A stretch of 64,000 nucleotides of DNA from Ectopseudomonas mendocina (GTDB lineage Bacteria; Pseudomonadota; Gammaproteobacteria; Pseudomonadales; Pseudomonadaceae), in the NCBI RefSeq assembly GCF_016008875.1, contig NZ_JADTQG010000018.1, positions 62,001 through 126,000 on the forward strand. The letters run 5' to 3'. Below the pieces are notes generated by a model. The model was given only the letters and a program-made list of their open reading frames with translations, was not told where the DNA came from and did not search any database. Positions 1 through 9,753 of this stretch are shown here, one piece after another. Made by a program: the position numbers and the translations under genes. The stretch's first letter is position 1; each line of letters opens with the position of its first letter.

Positions 1-246
1 GTAGTAGTGTTCGCCAGCGTTACCGATGTCGTGCACGGTGACGATATGCGGGTGCGCCAGGCGCGCCAGGGTCCTGCCCTCGCGCAGGAAGCGCTCGCAG
101 AACGAGGCATCGGCCGCCAGCGCCGGGGCCATGATCTTCAGCGCCACCTTGCGCTCGAGGGAACGCTGCAGCGCCAGGTAGACGGTGGCCATGGCCCCTT
201 CGCCGATCACGCCTTCGATATCGAAACCGGGAATGTTCAGGTCCAT
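1..246 (-). CDS. ppkA: T6SS Ser/Thr protein kinase PpkA/Stk1, N-terminal part only
   Basis: The first 82 codons lie in the window and the rest runs off the left edge. The protein begins MDLNIPGFDI, shows a glycine-rich ATP loop (GEGAMATVY, about residues 15-23) and the VALK lysine motif, and reaches a stretch typical of the kinase N-lobe (LAHPHIVTVHDIG). In HSI-I type T6SS this membrane kinase phosphorylates the FHA protein to trigger assembly, and the phosphatase encoded just upstream reverses it. Its ATG overlaps the end of the phosphatase gene by ten bases, so it is the distal known gene of the leftward operon. Substrate specificity is inferred from context. Confidence 0.9.
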   Translation of the reverse strand, partial: MDLNIPGFDIEGVIGEGAMATVYLALQRSLERKVALKIMAPALAADASFCERFLREGRTLARLAHPHIVTVHDIGNAGEHYY

Positions 247-974
247 GAGGCGGTCTCGCTGGTCTTGATGACGATGGCGGTGATGTTGTCCGGCGCGCCC
301 CGGGTCAGGCCCAGATGAACCAGGCTGCGTACCACCTGATAGGGGTCGGCATGGGCCAGTACATCGCGGATCTCGTGGTCTTCGGCCGTACGAGTGAGGC
401 CGTCGCTGCACAGCAGCCAGGTATCGCCGGGGAGGAGCTCGAACTGGCTGCCTGCGAGTTCCAGCTGGTCCTGCACGCCGACGGCGCGGGTGACGACGTT
501 GGCGCGAGGATGCAGGCGCGCCTCGGCCTCGCTGAGCAGGCCGCTGTCCTGCAGGTCCTGCACGTAGCTATGGTCACGCGAGACTGCCTGCAGCTCGCCT
601 GCCCGCAGCCGGTACAGGCGACTGTCGCCGGCCCACAGGCACAGGCCCCGGTCGCCACGCGTCGCCATCAGCACCACGGTGCTGCCCATCATGCTTACGC
701 CGCGCAGCTGGGTCTGCTCGCGCACCGCCGCATTGACCTGGCTGAGGGTATGCCGCAGTACCTGCTCGTAGTCGTTCAGGCTGTCGCTTGCCTTGAGGTT
801 GCGCAGACTGTCGACGATCAGGCTGCTGACGTAATCGCCGGCGGCGTGTCCGCCCATGCCATCGGCCACGACCCAGAGGCCGGCTTCGGGCCGCTCCAGA
901 TAAGCGTCTTCGTTGATCTGACGAACCAGGCCAACATGACTGTAGGCCGCCGATCGGTAATGCACTGCAGTCAT
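237..974 (-). CDS. pppA: PP2C-type Ser/Thr phosphatase of the T6SS (PppA/Stp1)
   Basis: A 245-residue PP2C-family metal-dependent phosphatase. Visible motifs in order are VVADGMGGHAAG (metal-binding Asp), WAGDSRLYRLR, LCSDGLT and APDNITAIV, covering the metal-site aspartates. The start ATG at 974 overlaps the tagF stop as ATGA, which favours it over the longer upstream frame. In P. aeruginosa HSI-I, PppA dephosphorylates Fha1 and antagonises PpkA, damping T6SS firing. Here it sits between tagF and the kinase in the same order, so the same role is expected. Confidence 0.95.
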   Translation of the reverse strand: MTAVHYRSAAYSHVGLVRQINEDAYLERPEAGLWVVADGMGGHAAGDYVSSLIVDSLRNLKASDSLNDYEQVLRHTLSQVNAAVREQTQLRGVSMMGSTVVLMATRGDRGLCLWAGDSRLYRLRAGELQAVSRDHSYVQDLQDSGLLSEAEARLHPRANVVTRAVGVQDQLELAGSQFELLPGDTWLLCSDGLTRTAEDHEIRDVLAHADPYQVVRSLVHLGLTRGAPDNITAIVIKTSETASWT

Positions 975-1624
975 TGCGCGACCACCTCCGGCCCCAGCAG
1001 GTAAATCGCGAAGGACTCGGTCGGCGGCAGGCTCTGGCAACGGCGCAGGCCGGCCGCGATGCGTTGCGAGCCACGCCCCCACCACAGGCTGGCGCCGCTG
1101 CAGGCCTGGGCGGCCAGCGCTGCCAGGCGTCCCGGTGCATCGACCACCGGCCAGTGTTGCAGGCCATGCGCCTCGTCGTACGCGGGTGTCACTGTGTCCG
1201 GCAAGGGTTCCAGGCGCTGCACCTCGCTCTCGAAGTCTTCGAAGCGGGCGCCCTCTTCCAGGGTGCTCAGCAGCAGGTTCTCGATCCGCTCGAACCATGC
1301 TTCGCCCGCCTGCAAGGCCTGCAGCGGTTGCCCGCCGGGGATGTGGCTGGCGATGGTCAGCGGGAAGTAACGGCCGACGCGGTCGATGCTCGGCATCAGT
1401 ACGCCTGTCATCGCCTCGCTGCCGCACACGCCGGGCGCCAGGGCGAAGCGCCATAGCGGGCTGGTGAGGTAGGCGTCCAGCCAGTGTTCACCGAGCTGTT
1501 GCCGGCTTGTCTGCAGGCCAGCCGACAGCCAGGCGTCCCAGCTGCGCTGGAAGTCCTTCGGCAGGTTGCGCTCGATGAAGTCGCCGCGGCTGGCGACCTT
1601 GCCGTAGAAACCCATCATCGTCAT
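971..1624 (-). CDS. tagF: T6SS-associated protein TagF (ImpM family)
   Basis: A 217-residue TagF/ImpM domain protein beginning MTMMGFYGKVASRGDFIERNLP, the usual N-terminal signature of the family. TagF represses T6SS assembly post-translationally in Pseudomonas, acting independently of or alongside the kinase pathway. The start at 1624 gives an ATGA overlap with the tssM stop; internal ATGs at 1618 and 1615 are possible alternatives. The family domain spans most of the protein, with no phosphatase fusion, unlike some alphaproteobacterial TagF-PppA proteins. Confidence 0.93.
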   Translation of the reverse strand: MTMMGFYGKVASRGDFIERNLPKDFQRSWDAWLSAGLQTSRQQLGEHWLDAYLTSPLWRFALAPGVCGSEAMTGVLMPSIDRVGRYFPLTIASHIPGGQPLQALQAGEAWFERIENLLLSTLEEGARFEDFESEVQRLEPLPDTVTPAYDEAHGLQHWPVVDAPGRLAALAAQACSGASLWWGRGSQRIAAGLRRCQSLPPTESFAIYLLGPEVVAQ

Positions 1625-4600
1625 AGCCGCTCCGGCAGGGTGAAGCCGGCCACTGCGCGACTCTTGAAAGGATTGAAGGCACTGCTGGCGCGCAGTTCGT
1701 AGGCAACGCTGGAGCGATCCAAGCGTATACGCAGGTTGAAGCGATCCGGAGAGGCGCCGCCAATCAGCTCGGACTGATCGAGCAGACGGAACCAGGCCCA
1801 CGGCCCTTCCAGGGTCAGGGCCGAGCGCCCGCCTTCCACCGGTGGCGATACCGACAGGCGTACCACGCCGATGCTGCTCGGGTTCGGCCATTGCACCGCC
1901 ACCGGGCGGCTCGGACCGTGGTCGAAGCTGATCAGCTGGCCATCGAGATCGAGCTGTGACTGGCTGATGGTGGCGTCCATGCTTACCGGTTTGAGTTCGA
2001 AGCGTACGCTGGGCTGCAGGCCGCCACTGCGGAAGAATTCGTCGCGGATCAGCGCCGCGCGCTGGAAGGTCTGCAGCACGCCGGCGGAGATGCCCAGCTT
2101 CTGCGCCGCGCCCGGCTGCCAGCGCCAGTTGCGTGCCGAGGTATCGACGTAGGGCTGCAGGTACTTGCGGAAGTAGCTGTCCATGACCCCGCCGACGCCG
2201 AAGAACTGGCCGAAATCATCCAGGGTGGCATCGCGCTGGCTACCCGGCACCATGGGGTAGCGGCCGGCCAGCGACTTCCGCCAGACATTGACCACATCGC
2301 TTTGCCAGGCCGCATTGAGCTGGTTGCGTACCCCACCCATCATGCTGTTGGTGCTGGCTGCGACGACCGAACCTACCAGGTCCTGAACCAGCTTCGGCTG
2401 ACGTGCGGCAGTCAGGTTGACCCTCGCCGCGGCAGCACTGGCCTGGTTCTTCGCCTCGCCTAACAGCGCCTCGCCGCTGGCACCGACCATGCTGCTGAGT
2501 TGCACGTAAAGCTCGTTGAGATCCGCCAGCAGGCCATCGATGGCCATCGGCGCCGATGGGTCCTGGCTGACCAGGCTGTGGAGTTCGGCGAAATGCGCGC
2601 TGACCGGATCGATCTCGGTCACCGCCGCCACGGTATTGCCCGCCGGAGTCTGGCCCAGCAGCGAGCCGAGCTTCTGTTTGAGCTGGTCGACACCTTCGTC
2701 GGTGGCCTTGGCCACGCCTTCGGCTTCGGGCGCCTGCTGCAGATCGGTTTCCCGTGCCACCGCGATCAGCAACTGCTTGAGCGGCGAGGACGGTCCCGAG
2801 AGTATCCGCAGTACGTCGGCGGCCTGGGCTACGCTGGTGATCGACACGAAGTCCAGGTCGGCCAGCAGCGCATCCCACTGCTGCACGTAATCGCGCAGGT
2901 ACAGCTGGCGTACGTCGGCGGCCAGGTTAACGGCATCCTGAGTGCTGTCGAGCTGACGGCCCAGCACCCATTGTTCCTCGGCCACCACGCTGGCCTGGCC
3001 GACGCTGGCGCGGAGGAAGGCTTCGCGGTAGCCGCGGCGGGTGTAGAAGCCACTCAGCGGGTCGCTCAGCGCCTTGCCACTTTTGCGCGTGAAGATCAGC
3101 GCGGCGTCGCGCCCGGCGGCTTCGCTGATACGAAAGTCACTGACCCCGGCCGGCAGCTTTTGCCGCTTGACCCGGTCATACACACGCTGCGCCAGGGGCA
3201 GGCGCTGCAGTTGCATGCGCAGCTCGTCGATCAGGCGCTGATCCAGGCGCGCATCCGGCGGACGACGTTCGAACAGCGCTTGCAGATGTCCGTCGAGGGC
3301 CTGGCGCTGCTCGCCCGGCAAATCGCGCGGCAGGCTCTGATCCCAGTCCAGAGCGATCCAGGCCTTGATGAACTCGGCGTCGTAATGTTCGCCGCCACCG
3401 AGCATCAGGTAGGCCTTGAGCCCTTCGTAGAGGTAATCGGTGCCACCGCCGGAGCGCAGCTGTTCCTCCACGCGGCTGAGCAGGCGCGGGGCGAAGGTGG
3501 CCACCAGCAGACGGCGATAGACGCTGGCCGCCTGCTCCTCGAGCATGTCGCCCTGATACAGACCCAGCCCCTTGGCCCAGTCCGGTGGGTCGCCAGCCAG
3601 GTTGCGCACGGCATCGAGCAGGGGCAGCACGGCGAGCACGTCACGTTGCGCCGGGCTGAGGCTGCGCACCTGCTGCTCCAGCGGCACGGTACGCGCGCCG
3701 ACCTGGGCGATATGTTCACGGTTGGCGTTGAAGCTGAGCAGCCACAGCGTGCTCACCACCAGTACCAGCGCCACGCTGGCAGCCAGCGAGCCGATGGCCA
3801 GCCATCTGCGGCGGCGCTCGACCTTCTGGTCAACGCCGACCAGGCCGCGCTCGGCGAAGGCGACGCGACTGAACAGGTGCTGGAGGAAATAGCTGCGGCC
3901 GCTGCCGCTCTGCCTGGCCAGGTGCTGGCGGTCGAGGTTCATGCTCTGCGCCATGGCGCCGATCAGGCGGTCGATCGGGCTGCCTTCCTGAGTGCCGCTG
4001 GTGAAGTACACACCGCGCAGCAGGGTGCGCTCCTCATAGGCATTGGGTTTGAACACGCCGTTGAGAAACTCGCCGAGCAGGCTCTTGATCGCCGCGAATT
4101 GCTGCGGGAAACCGTAGATCAGGTCGCGTCGGGCTGGATCGCGCTCGCGCTGCAGACGTTCGACCAGGCGCTGGTTGAGGCGCTGTTCGAGGGCGACGAA
4201 CTCGCTGTCGAAATGCTCCAGCGGGCCGCCGATGCTCTTGCCGTCATCCAAGGCGAAGGTAAAGCCCCAGACCTGGGCACGTTCCTCACGGCTGAGGTCG
4301 TCGAAGAACTCCATGAAGCCCGGCACCAGGTCGCACTTGGTCAGCATCACGTAGACCGGGAAACGCACGCCGAGCTGGCTGTACAGCTCCTGCACCCGCG
4401 AGCGGATCGCCGCCACGTGTGCGGCACGTTCGCTGTCGCTGCTCTGCAGCAGATCGGACAGGCTGATGGCGATGAAGGCGCCATCGATCGGGCGGCGCGC
4501 GCGCTGGGTCTTGAGCAGGTCGAGAAAGCCGAGCCAGGCCGCCTTGTCCACCTGGGCGTGGCTGTCCTGAGTGGTATAGCGCCCGGCGGTGTCGAGCAGC

Positions 4601-5121
4601 ACCGCTTCGTCGGTGAACCACCAGTCGCAGTTGCGCGTACCGCCCACGCCGCGAACGGCCCCGGCGCCCAGTTGGGCGGCGAGCGGGAAGTTCAGGCCGG
4701 AGTTGACCAGTGCGGTGGTCTTGCCGGAGCCGGGCGGCCCGATGATCACGTACCACGGCAGCTGATACAGGTTGCGCCGCTCATCGCCGCCCAGGCGCGC
4801 CTTCTTCAGCAACGCCAGGGCTTCGTCCATGCGCTGGCGCAGGGTCGCCAGCTCCTCGGCGGTGGCCACGCTGGCGGCATCCGGTGCTGCCTGTGCAGCC
4901 AGGCCGTCGAGTACCTTGCGCTCCTGCTGGCGTTCGCGCAGCAGACAGAACAGGCGCCAGCCAAGCCACAGGACGAACAGCAGGACGATCAGCGTCCAGC
5001 GCGTCCAGGCCGGCTGCAGTGCATTGAGCAGCGGACCGATGAACCAGATGATCAGGCTCAGGGCGATCAGCCCGAGCAGCGGGATGACCCAGCGGGTGAT
5101 GAATCCGAACAGCGCCTTCAC
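1621..5121 (-). CDS. tssM: T6SS inner-membrane core component TssM (IcmF/VasK)
   Basis: At 1166 residues this is a full-length IcmF-family protein. Two N-terminal membrane segments (about residues 10-30 and 40-62) are followed by a cytoplasmic GTPase-like domain with Walker A GPPGSGKTT (128-136). A third membrane segment lies near 440-462, followed by a large periplasmic region. TssM joins TssL in the inner membrane to the TssJ lipoprotein in the outer membrane, forming the trans-envelope complex. It overlaps tssL upstream and tagF downstream by four bases each, pointing to translational coupling. The intact Walker A suggests a nucleotide-binding TssM. Confidence 0.97.
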   Translation of the reverse strand: MKALFGFITRWVIPLLGLIALSLIIWFIGPLLNALQPAWTRWTLIVLLFVLWLGWRLFCLLRERQQERKVLDGLAAQAAPDAASVATAEELATLRQRMDEALALLKKARLGGDERRNLYQLPWYVIIGPPGSGKTTALVNSGLNFPLAAQLGAGAVRGVGGTRNCDWWFTDEAVLLDTAGRYTTQDSHAQVDKAAWLGFLDLLKTQRARRPIDGAFIAISLSDLLQSSDSERAAHVAAIRSRVQELYSQLGVRFPVYVMLTKCDLVPGFMEFFDDLSREERAQVWGFTFALDDGKSIGGPLEHFDSEFVALEQRLNQRLVERLQRERDPARRDLIYGFPQQFAAIKSLLGEFLNGVFKPNAYEERTLLRGVYFTSGTQEGSPIDRLIGAMAQSMNLDRQHLARQSGSGRSYFLQHLFSRVAFAERGLVGVDQKVERRRRWLAIGSLAASVALVLVVSTLWLLSFNANREHIAQVGARTVPLEQQVRSLSPAQRDVLAVLPLLDAVRNLAGDPPDWAKGLGLYQGDMLEEQAASVYRRLLVATFAPRLLSRVEEQLRSGGGTDYLYEGLKAYLMLGGGEHYDAEFIKAWIALDWDQSLPRDLPGEQRQALDGHLQALFERRPPDARLDQRLIDELRMQLQRLPLAQRVYDRVKRQKLPAGVSDFRISEAAGRDAALIFTRKSGKALSDPLSGFYTRRGYREAFLRASVGQASVVAEEQWVLGRQLDSTQDAVNLAADVRQLYLRDYVQQWDALLADLDFVSITSVAQAADVLRILSGPSSPLKQLLIAVARETDLQQAPEAEGVAKATDEGVDQLKQKLGSLLGQTPAGNTVAAVTEIDPVSAHFAELHSLVSQDPSAPMAIDGLLADLNELYVQLSSMVGASGEALLGEAKNQASAAAARVNLTAARQPKLVQDLVGSVVAASTNSMMGGVRNQLNAAWQSDVVNVWRKSLAGRYPMVPGSQRDATLDDFGQFFGVGGVMDSYFRKYLQPYVDTSARNWRWQPGAAQKLGISAGVLQTFQRAALIRDEFFRSGGLQPSVRFELKPVSMDATISQSQLDLDGQLISFDHGPSRPVAVQWPNPSSIGVVRLSVSPPVEGGRSALTLEGPWAWFRLLDQSELIGGASPDRFNLRIRLDRSSVAYELRASSAFNPFKSRAVAGFTLPERL

Positions 5122-6452
5122 TCCACACCCTCCGCCAGCACGGTGATCTCTACCCGGCGATTCTTCGCCCGTCCTTCGGCCGTAGCATTGGATGCCAGCG
5201 GTTCGGTGTCGCTCAGGCCCTCGGCGCTGAAGCGCTCGGCCTGGCCGGTGCGCGCTGCGAGTATCTGCAGCACCTCTTCGGCGCGGGCACGCGACAGTGC
5301 CCAGTTGGAGGGGAAGCGCAGCGTGGCGATCGGCTGGTTGTCGCTGTGGCCGGTGATGCGCACCTGGCCCTTGACCTTGGCAACCGCCTCGGCGATGCGC
5401 AGCAGCAACGGCTGGAAGTCGTCACGGATGCTGGCGCTGCCGGAGCTGAACAGCTCGTCGCCACGGATGGTTACCACCGACCGGTCGACGCCATCCTCGA
5501 CCGCTACGCGGTTGGCGCGGATGTCGTCGGCGAGGAAGGTGGCCAGGCGCGGGCGCTCCACTACACGCGGCTTGACCACGGCTGGTTCGATGCTCTGCAC
5601 CGGTACTTCGCCCAGGGCGTGGATCTGCCGGAATACCGGTTCGGCGTCGGCCGCCAGCATCATCCTGAGCGTCATCAGCAGCATCAGCAACAACGCCAGC
5701 GCCACGGCCAGGCCGACCCAGGGCGGCAGCAGCCGTGACAGCCTGTCCGGCGCCACGCTGACCCCGCGCCAGTGCGGCGACAGCTCGCGTTCGCGCTCGC
5801 CACGCACGCTGCGCAGGGTCGCTGCGGTACGCTCGCGCAGCGCTTCCAGCTGGCTGCGACCGTCATGCATGACCCGATAGCGGCCCTCGAAGCCGAGGCT
5901 GGTGCACAGGTACAGCAGCTCCAGCAGGTCGAGTCGTTCGCGTGGGCTTTGCAGGCAGTGTTCGAGTAGCTGGAACACCTTCTCGCCGCCCCAGGCCTCG
6001 TTGTGCACGGTGATCAACAGGCTTTGCTTGCCCCACTCGCTGGTGCTGCCCCAGGGCGTGCTCAGCACCGCCTCGTCGAGCGCGGTGCACAGCGCGTAGC
6101 GCGCCAGCAACACGTCGTTGCGCGGCACACCGGCGGCTTCGGCACGCTGTTCGAACTGGCGCAGGTAACCCAGCAACTGGGCGCGAAGGCTGGCCGGTGC
6201 GGGATGGGCCAGGGTGCTGCGCAGCCGGGTGAGCATGCTCAGCAGCGGCCCGGCGGCCTGCTCCAGCGGGTTCATGCCACGGGCCTGGCCCGCCGGTAGC
6301 GGCGCGGCCGGCATCTGCAGCGGTGCCGCAGCCGGGGCCTCGGCTGGCGCCTGCGGAGCACGGCCACCGGGGCGCGGCATGAACTGGGTGCGGTCGTTGT
6401 TCGCCGGTTGAGGTGCTGGCGGCTTGTTCAGCCAGTCGTCTTGATCGGTCAT
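5118..6452 (-). CDS. tssL: T6SS inner-membrane protein TssL with C-terminal OmpA domain
   Basis: A 444-residue TssL (DotU/ImpK). After a Pro/Ala-rich leader (to about residue 55) comes the DotU domain, one membrane helix (about 242-266), then a C-terminal OmpA-like peptidoglycan-binding domain (about 325-444) with the typical ITGHSDNQP and NRRVEI motifs. This is an extended TssL that can anchor the membrane complex to peptidoglycan itself. It binds TssM and TssK. The gene is tightly packed between tssK (3 bases) and tssM (ATGA overlap). Confidence 0.96.
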   Translation of the reverse strand: MTDQDDWLNKPPAPQPANNDRTQFMPRPGGRAPQAPAEAPAAAPLQMPAAPLPAGQARGMNPLEQAAGPLLSMLTRLRSTLAHPAPASLRAQLLGYLRQFEQRAEAAGVPRNDVLLARYALCTALDEAVLSTPWGSTSEWGKQSLLITVHNEAWGGEKVFQLLEHCLQSPRERLDLLELLYLCTSLGFEGRYRVMHDGRSQLEALRERTAATLRSVRGERERELSPHWRGVSVAPDRLSRLLPPWVGLAVALALLLMLLMTLRMMLAADAEPVFRQIHALGEVPVQSIEPAVVKPRVVERPRLATFLADDIRANRVAVEDGVDRSVVTIRGDELFSSGSASIRDDFQPLLLRIAEAVAKVKGQVRITGHSDNQPIATLRFPSNWALSRARAEEVLQILAARTGQAERFSAEGLSDTEPLASNATAEGRAKNRRVEITVLAEGVE

Positions 6453-6455
6453 GGA

Positions 6456-7790
6456 TTAACCCCGTATCGCCCAGAAGGCCAGATTCAGGCCGGGGTACTC
6501 GCCCGCCACGTGGAAGGCGAAGCCGCCGGAATGCGCCAGCTGCTTCCAGTGTTCGCTGCCACGGTCGAGCTCGTAGTAGGTCGAGCCGGCGTGGAAAGGA
6601 ATCTGCCTTGGCGCCACCGGCAGCGGCAGCAGGTTGATACCCGGCAACTGCAGGTTGACCAGATCGCGAATGTGCTCGACCGAGCCGATCTTGCTCTGCT
6701 GGCCGAAACGCCCGCGCAGGGTTTCGGCGGGCATGTCGGCGCGGACCACCAGGATGAAGCTGGCGCTGTCCAGCAGGCTGCGGTCGGCCAGCATGGCCAC
6801 GTGCACGCCGTAGGCCTTCTCGACGATGGGAATGGGTACGGCCTTGCTGTCGATCAGCATCGACAGTGCTTCGCGCAGTGCCTGCATCACCGGGGTGAAG
6901 CTGGCCTGCAGGTCGTCGTGAATGTAGGGCGGGAACTCCAGCGGCCGGCGCCCGGCGTTGGAGAAGGTGGCGAACTCGCCGGCCAGAGCCAGCAATTCGC
7001 TGTACAGACGCTCCGGGTGCAAGGGTTGCAACTGCGCCAGGTGGGCGAACAGCGGCTGCGCGCGGTTGACCAGTTGCAGCAGCATGAAATCGGCAATTTC
7101 CGAAGCGCCGCCGGCGCTGGAGGCCACCACGCGCCCGGCCAGGGCTTCGCCACGCTGATTCAGCAAGCCCAACAGCTCACCGCGAAACGCGGCCAGAGGC
7201 GCGCTGGCCGCCACGTCGAGCAGCGGTGGGATGTACTGCTCATCCAGCACCAGCGCGCGGTCGGCGCGTTTTTCCCGCACGCGCGCTACGCCCAGCACGG
7301 CGTATTCCTGCAGGCCATCGGCGGCGGTCAGCAGGCGCAGGGCGCGTTCGCCGACCATCACCGGCACGCGGCTTTCGAAGGCCGCATTGTCGTCACGTAC
7401 TTCGCGGACCTGGCCACGATAGCGCGCGCCGCCCAGCGCTTCACCCGCTTCGACGGTGTCTCGCACACCCGCCCGGCGCAGCGGCAGGGCCAGATAGATC
7501 ACGCCGTCGCGCAGGTCGTCGGGGATTTCCAATGGCTCCGGCGCCACGTCATCCTGGGGGATGTTGAACGGTGTGCCGTCGGGCAACAGGCCGCGGGCGC
7601 TGACGATGGCCAGCTTGCCCTGTGCCAGCAGGCCGATATCCAGCTGCAGCTCGGCGAAGCCCCAGCCGGCGGCCGACAGCGGGCGGCTGCGGGCGTCGAT
7701 CAGCGCCTCCAGGTAGCGGTCATGCTGCTGGAAATGCTGGGTGCCGATGAACATGCCTTCGGACCAGATCACACGGTTGTTCCAGGACAT
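6456..7790 (-). CDS. tssK: T6SS baseplate component TssK (ImpJ/VasE)
   Basis: A 444-residue TssK starting MSWNNRVIWSEGMFIGTQHFQQHDRY, the conserved opening of the family. TssK trimers link the baseplate (TssEFG-VgrG) to the TssL-TssM membrane complex. The length is typical. The gene lies between tssJ (11-base gap) and tssL in the standard tssJ-K-L-M block. Confidence 0.97.
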   Translation of the reverse strand: MSWNNRVIWSEGMFIGTQHFQQHDRYLEALIDARSRPLSAAGWGFAELQLDIGLLAQGKLAIVSARGLLPDGTPFNIPQDDVAPEPLEIPDDLRDGVIYLALPLRRAGVRDTVEAGEALGGARYRGQVREVRDDNAAFESRVPVMVGERALRLLTAADGLQEYAVLGVARVREKRADRALVLDEQYIPPLLDVAASAPLAAFRGELLGLLNQRGEALAGRVVASSAGGASEIADFMLLQLVNRAQPLFAHLAQLQPLHPERLYSELLALAGEFATFSNAGRRPLEFPPYIHDDLQASFTPVMQALREALSMLIDSKAVPIPIVEKAYGVHVAMLADRSLLDSASFILVVRADMPAETLRGRFGQQSKIGSVEHIRDLVNLQLPGINLLPLPVAPRQIPFHAGSTYYELDRGSEHWKQLAHSGGFAFHVAGEYPGLNLAFWAIRG

Positions 7791-7801
7791 ACAGGCTCCT
7801 G

Positions 7802-8317
7802 TTAGCGAGAGTCGAGGCGGGACGGCGCGGCTAGCTCAGCAGCGCTGGCGGCGTGGGTCCCGAGGTCGATGCGGTAATGGCTGCGGATGCCCTGCTTTGG
7901 CTCCAGGACCACGCGCCACTGCGCCCGGTCAATTTCGCGGTAGCCGACCAGCAGGCCCAGATGACGCGTTTCCGGGTCGAGCGTGCGTTTCAGTTCCCGT
8001 GTCTGGCCGGGATGGACCAGCCATTCGTCCTCGGCCACCAGCTCGCCGCCCAGGGTCGCTGCTGCGCGCTCGGCGAGGCTGAAGTAATCGGTCCGGCTGA
8101 ATGCGGCAGCGCTGCGCAGCTCCAACAGGCGCACACGCACCGGGGCGCTGTAACCTTCGACGGTAGGGTTCAGTTCATCGCCGGCCTGCAGTTGCAGCAC
8201 GACGCTGGTTGGCCGTTGTGCGGCAGTGCTGTCATCCATTGCGTCCTTGCTGCAGCCGCTGCCAAGCGCTGCCAGCAACAGGCCCAGCAGAGCGGGCCGA
8301 AGTAGTCGTTGTCGCAC
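7802..8317 (-). CDS. tssJ: T6SS outer-membrane lipoprotein TssJ
   Basis: A lipoprotein of about 171 residues that anchors the T6SS membrane complex in the outer membrane by contacting periplasmic TssM. I chose the GTG at 8317, preceded by an AAGGAT ribosome-binding site six bases away; it yields a compact signal peptide (RQRLLRPALLGLLLAALGSGC) with lipidated Cys22. A longer frame from GTG 8335 would lack a suitable site. The lipobox is slightly non-standard (G-S-G-C with Leu one position further out). The remainder matches a TssJ beta-sandwich in size. Confidence 0.9.
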   Translation of the reverse strand: MRQRLLRPALLGLLLAALGSGCSKDAMDDSTAAQRPTSVVLQLQAGDELNPTVEGYSAPVRVRLLELRSAAAFSRTDYFSLAERAAATLGGELVAEDEWLVHPGQTRELKRTLDPETRHLGLLVGYREIDRAQWRVVLEPKQGIRSHYRIDLGTHAASAAELAAPSRLDSR

Positions 8318-8340
8318 GTTCTCATCCTTGCCCACGCCCG

Positions 8341-9753
8341 TCAGGGGCGTCGTTGACGGGCGATATGTTGCTCATAGGCCCGGCCGAACTCGCGGCCGAA
8401 CAGGTCCTGAAAATCGTCTTCGGCTTCGCGCGACAAGGTCGCGTAGAGCTCCACGAACTGCTGCCAGCACTGTGCCTGGCGCGAGCCCGGCAGCAGGCTG
8501 GCCAGCCCGCCTCCCTTGCCCATGCGTGCTTCCAGGGTCTGCGGTTCGAAACGCGCCAGCAGGTGACGGATGGCGGCCTGTATGCCGGCCATGACGGCCA
8601 GTTGATGGGCGCGCAGGTCCTCGAAACCGTCCTGTACGGCCTGGTCGGCCGGCATGAACGCCGAGTTGCCGCCACGCAGCAACAGGAGCAGGGCTTCTTC
8701 GGCGTTGGGCGCGAACTTCAGCGGGTTGTTTTCCACCGGCTGCACCATGGTCTGCTGCAGGCGGAACTCGCCCTTGAGGCTGCTGCGCGCCCGCAGTACA
8801 TCGATCAGGCCCTCGACCATCAGGCGGTAACTGCGCCCGATGCTTTCCATCTGCGCGGCGGCCTGCTGGCCATCCAGACGCAACTGATCCAGCCCGGCAC
8901 CGCGCAGGAAGGCCTGTAGCAGTGCATCGTCCGGCTGAGCGGTCTGCGGCTGAGTGGCTGGAGCCTGAGCAACCGGCGCCGCGACGGGTGCAGGTATGGG
9001 GCTCGTTGCCGGCGCAGTTGGTTCCGGCCGCGGGGCGTGTTCCGGCAAGGGGGCAACTGGAGCGGCTGCCGGCGCGATGTCATCGAACAGGTTCCAGTCA
9101 TCCGGGATCAGGCCCGGGGCACTGGGGGTGGGTTTGGGTTCGATGGGCGGGGCAGGTGCCGTGAATTCCGGCGGTCGGAAATCATGCTGTTGCACGGGCA
9201 CATGGTCGGCAACGGGGGGCGGCGCGGCTGTGCTCGGACCGAGAAAATCGAACAGATCGGGCAAAGTCTCGTGCGGAGCGACACTTTGCAGATGGGCGCT
9301 GGCCGGGGCATCGAAGGGGTTGGTCGGTGCATCGAAAGGGCTGACTGGAGCGGCCTGTTGGTTGGCCATCAGCGCTTCGAAACTGTTTGCCGACGCGGCA
9401 CTGGAAAACGGCGCGGAGCCCTCTGCAATGGAACTTTCCAGCGCTACTGCAATTTCGTACTCGCCGATTCGAATAACTTCGCCATGCTGCAGAAGTTCAC
9501 TGTTGCCGCGTTGCATGCGGATACCGGCCTTGACCAGTTCGACACCGTTGGTGCTGCTGTCGGTGATGTAGTAACGGCCGTCCTTGTTTTGCACAAGGCA
9601 ATGTTTAGAGGAAACCAGGCGCGCCGGGTCAGGTAATACCCAGTCATTATCCGTGCTACGGCCAATTGCCATCACGCCTTGTTCCAAGGTTTTCTCGGGA
9701 CATTGGCCAGGCGTGATCTTGTGATAACTGGTGATGGTCAAGCGCAGCGCCAT
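8341..9753 (-). CDS. fha: T6SS forkhead-associated (FHA) protein Fha/TagH
   Basis: A 470-residue protein with an N-terminal FHA domain (about residues 25-100; GRSTDNDWVLPDP, SSKHC and STNGVEL motifs), a long Pro/Ala-rich linker (about 130-290) and a C-terminal TagH-type domain. FHA domains bind phosphothreonine; in P. aeruginosa the phosphorylated Fha1 promotes assembly of the H1-T6SS. It is first in the leftward operon and has a good ribosome-binding site (GGGAGG) before its ATG. The kinase and phosphatase acting on it are probably the distal genes of the same operon. Confidence 0.94.
   Translation of the reverse strand: MALRLTITSYHKITPGQCPEKTLEQGVMAIGRSTDNDWVLPDPARLVSSKHCLVQNKDGRYYITDSSTNGVELVKAGIRMQRGNSELLQHGEVIRIGEYEIAVALESSIAEGSAPFSSAASANSFEALMANQQAAPVSPFDAPTNPFDAPASAHLQSVAPHETLPDLFDFLGPSTAAPPPVADHVPVQQHDFRPPEFTAPAPPIEPKPTPSAPGLIPDDWNLFDDIAPAAAPVAPLPEHAPRPEPTAPATSPIPAPVAAPVAQAPATQPQTAQPDDALLQAFLRGAGLDQLRLDGQQAAAQMESIGRSYRLMVEGLIDVLRARSSLKGEFRLQQTMVQPVENNPLKFAPNAEEALLLLLRGGNSAFMPADQAVQDGFEDLRAHQLAVMAGIQAAIRHLLARFEPQTLEARMGKGGGLASLLPGSRQAQCWQQFVELYATLSREAEDDFQDLFGREFGRAYEQHIARQRRP

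Noticed and set aside
2500..5880. A 1126-codon open frame on the plus strand opposite tssM and tssL
   Set aside because: It is antisense to genuine TssM/TssL with clear domains; high GC leaves few stops in the complementary frame, and the translation shows no domain or normal composition.
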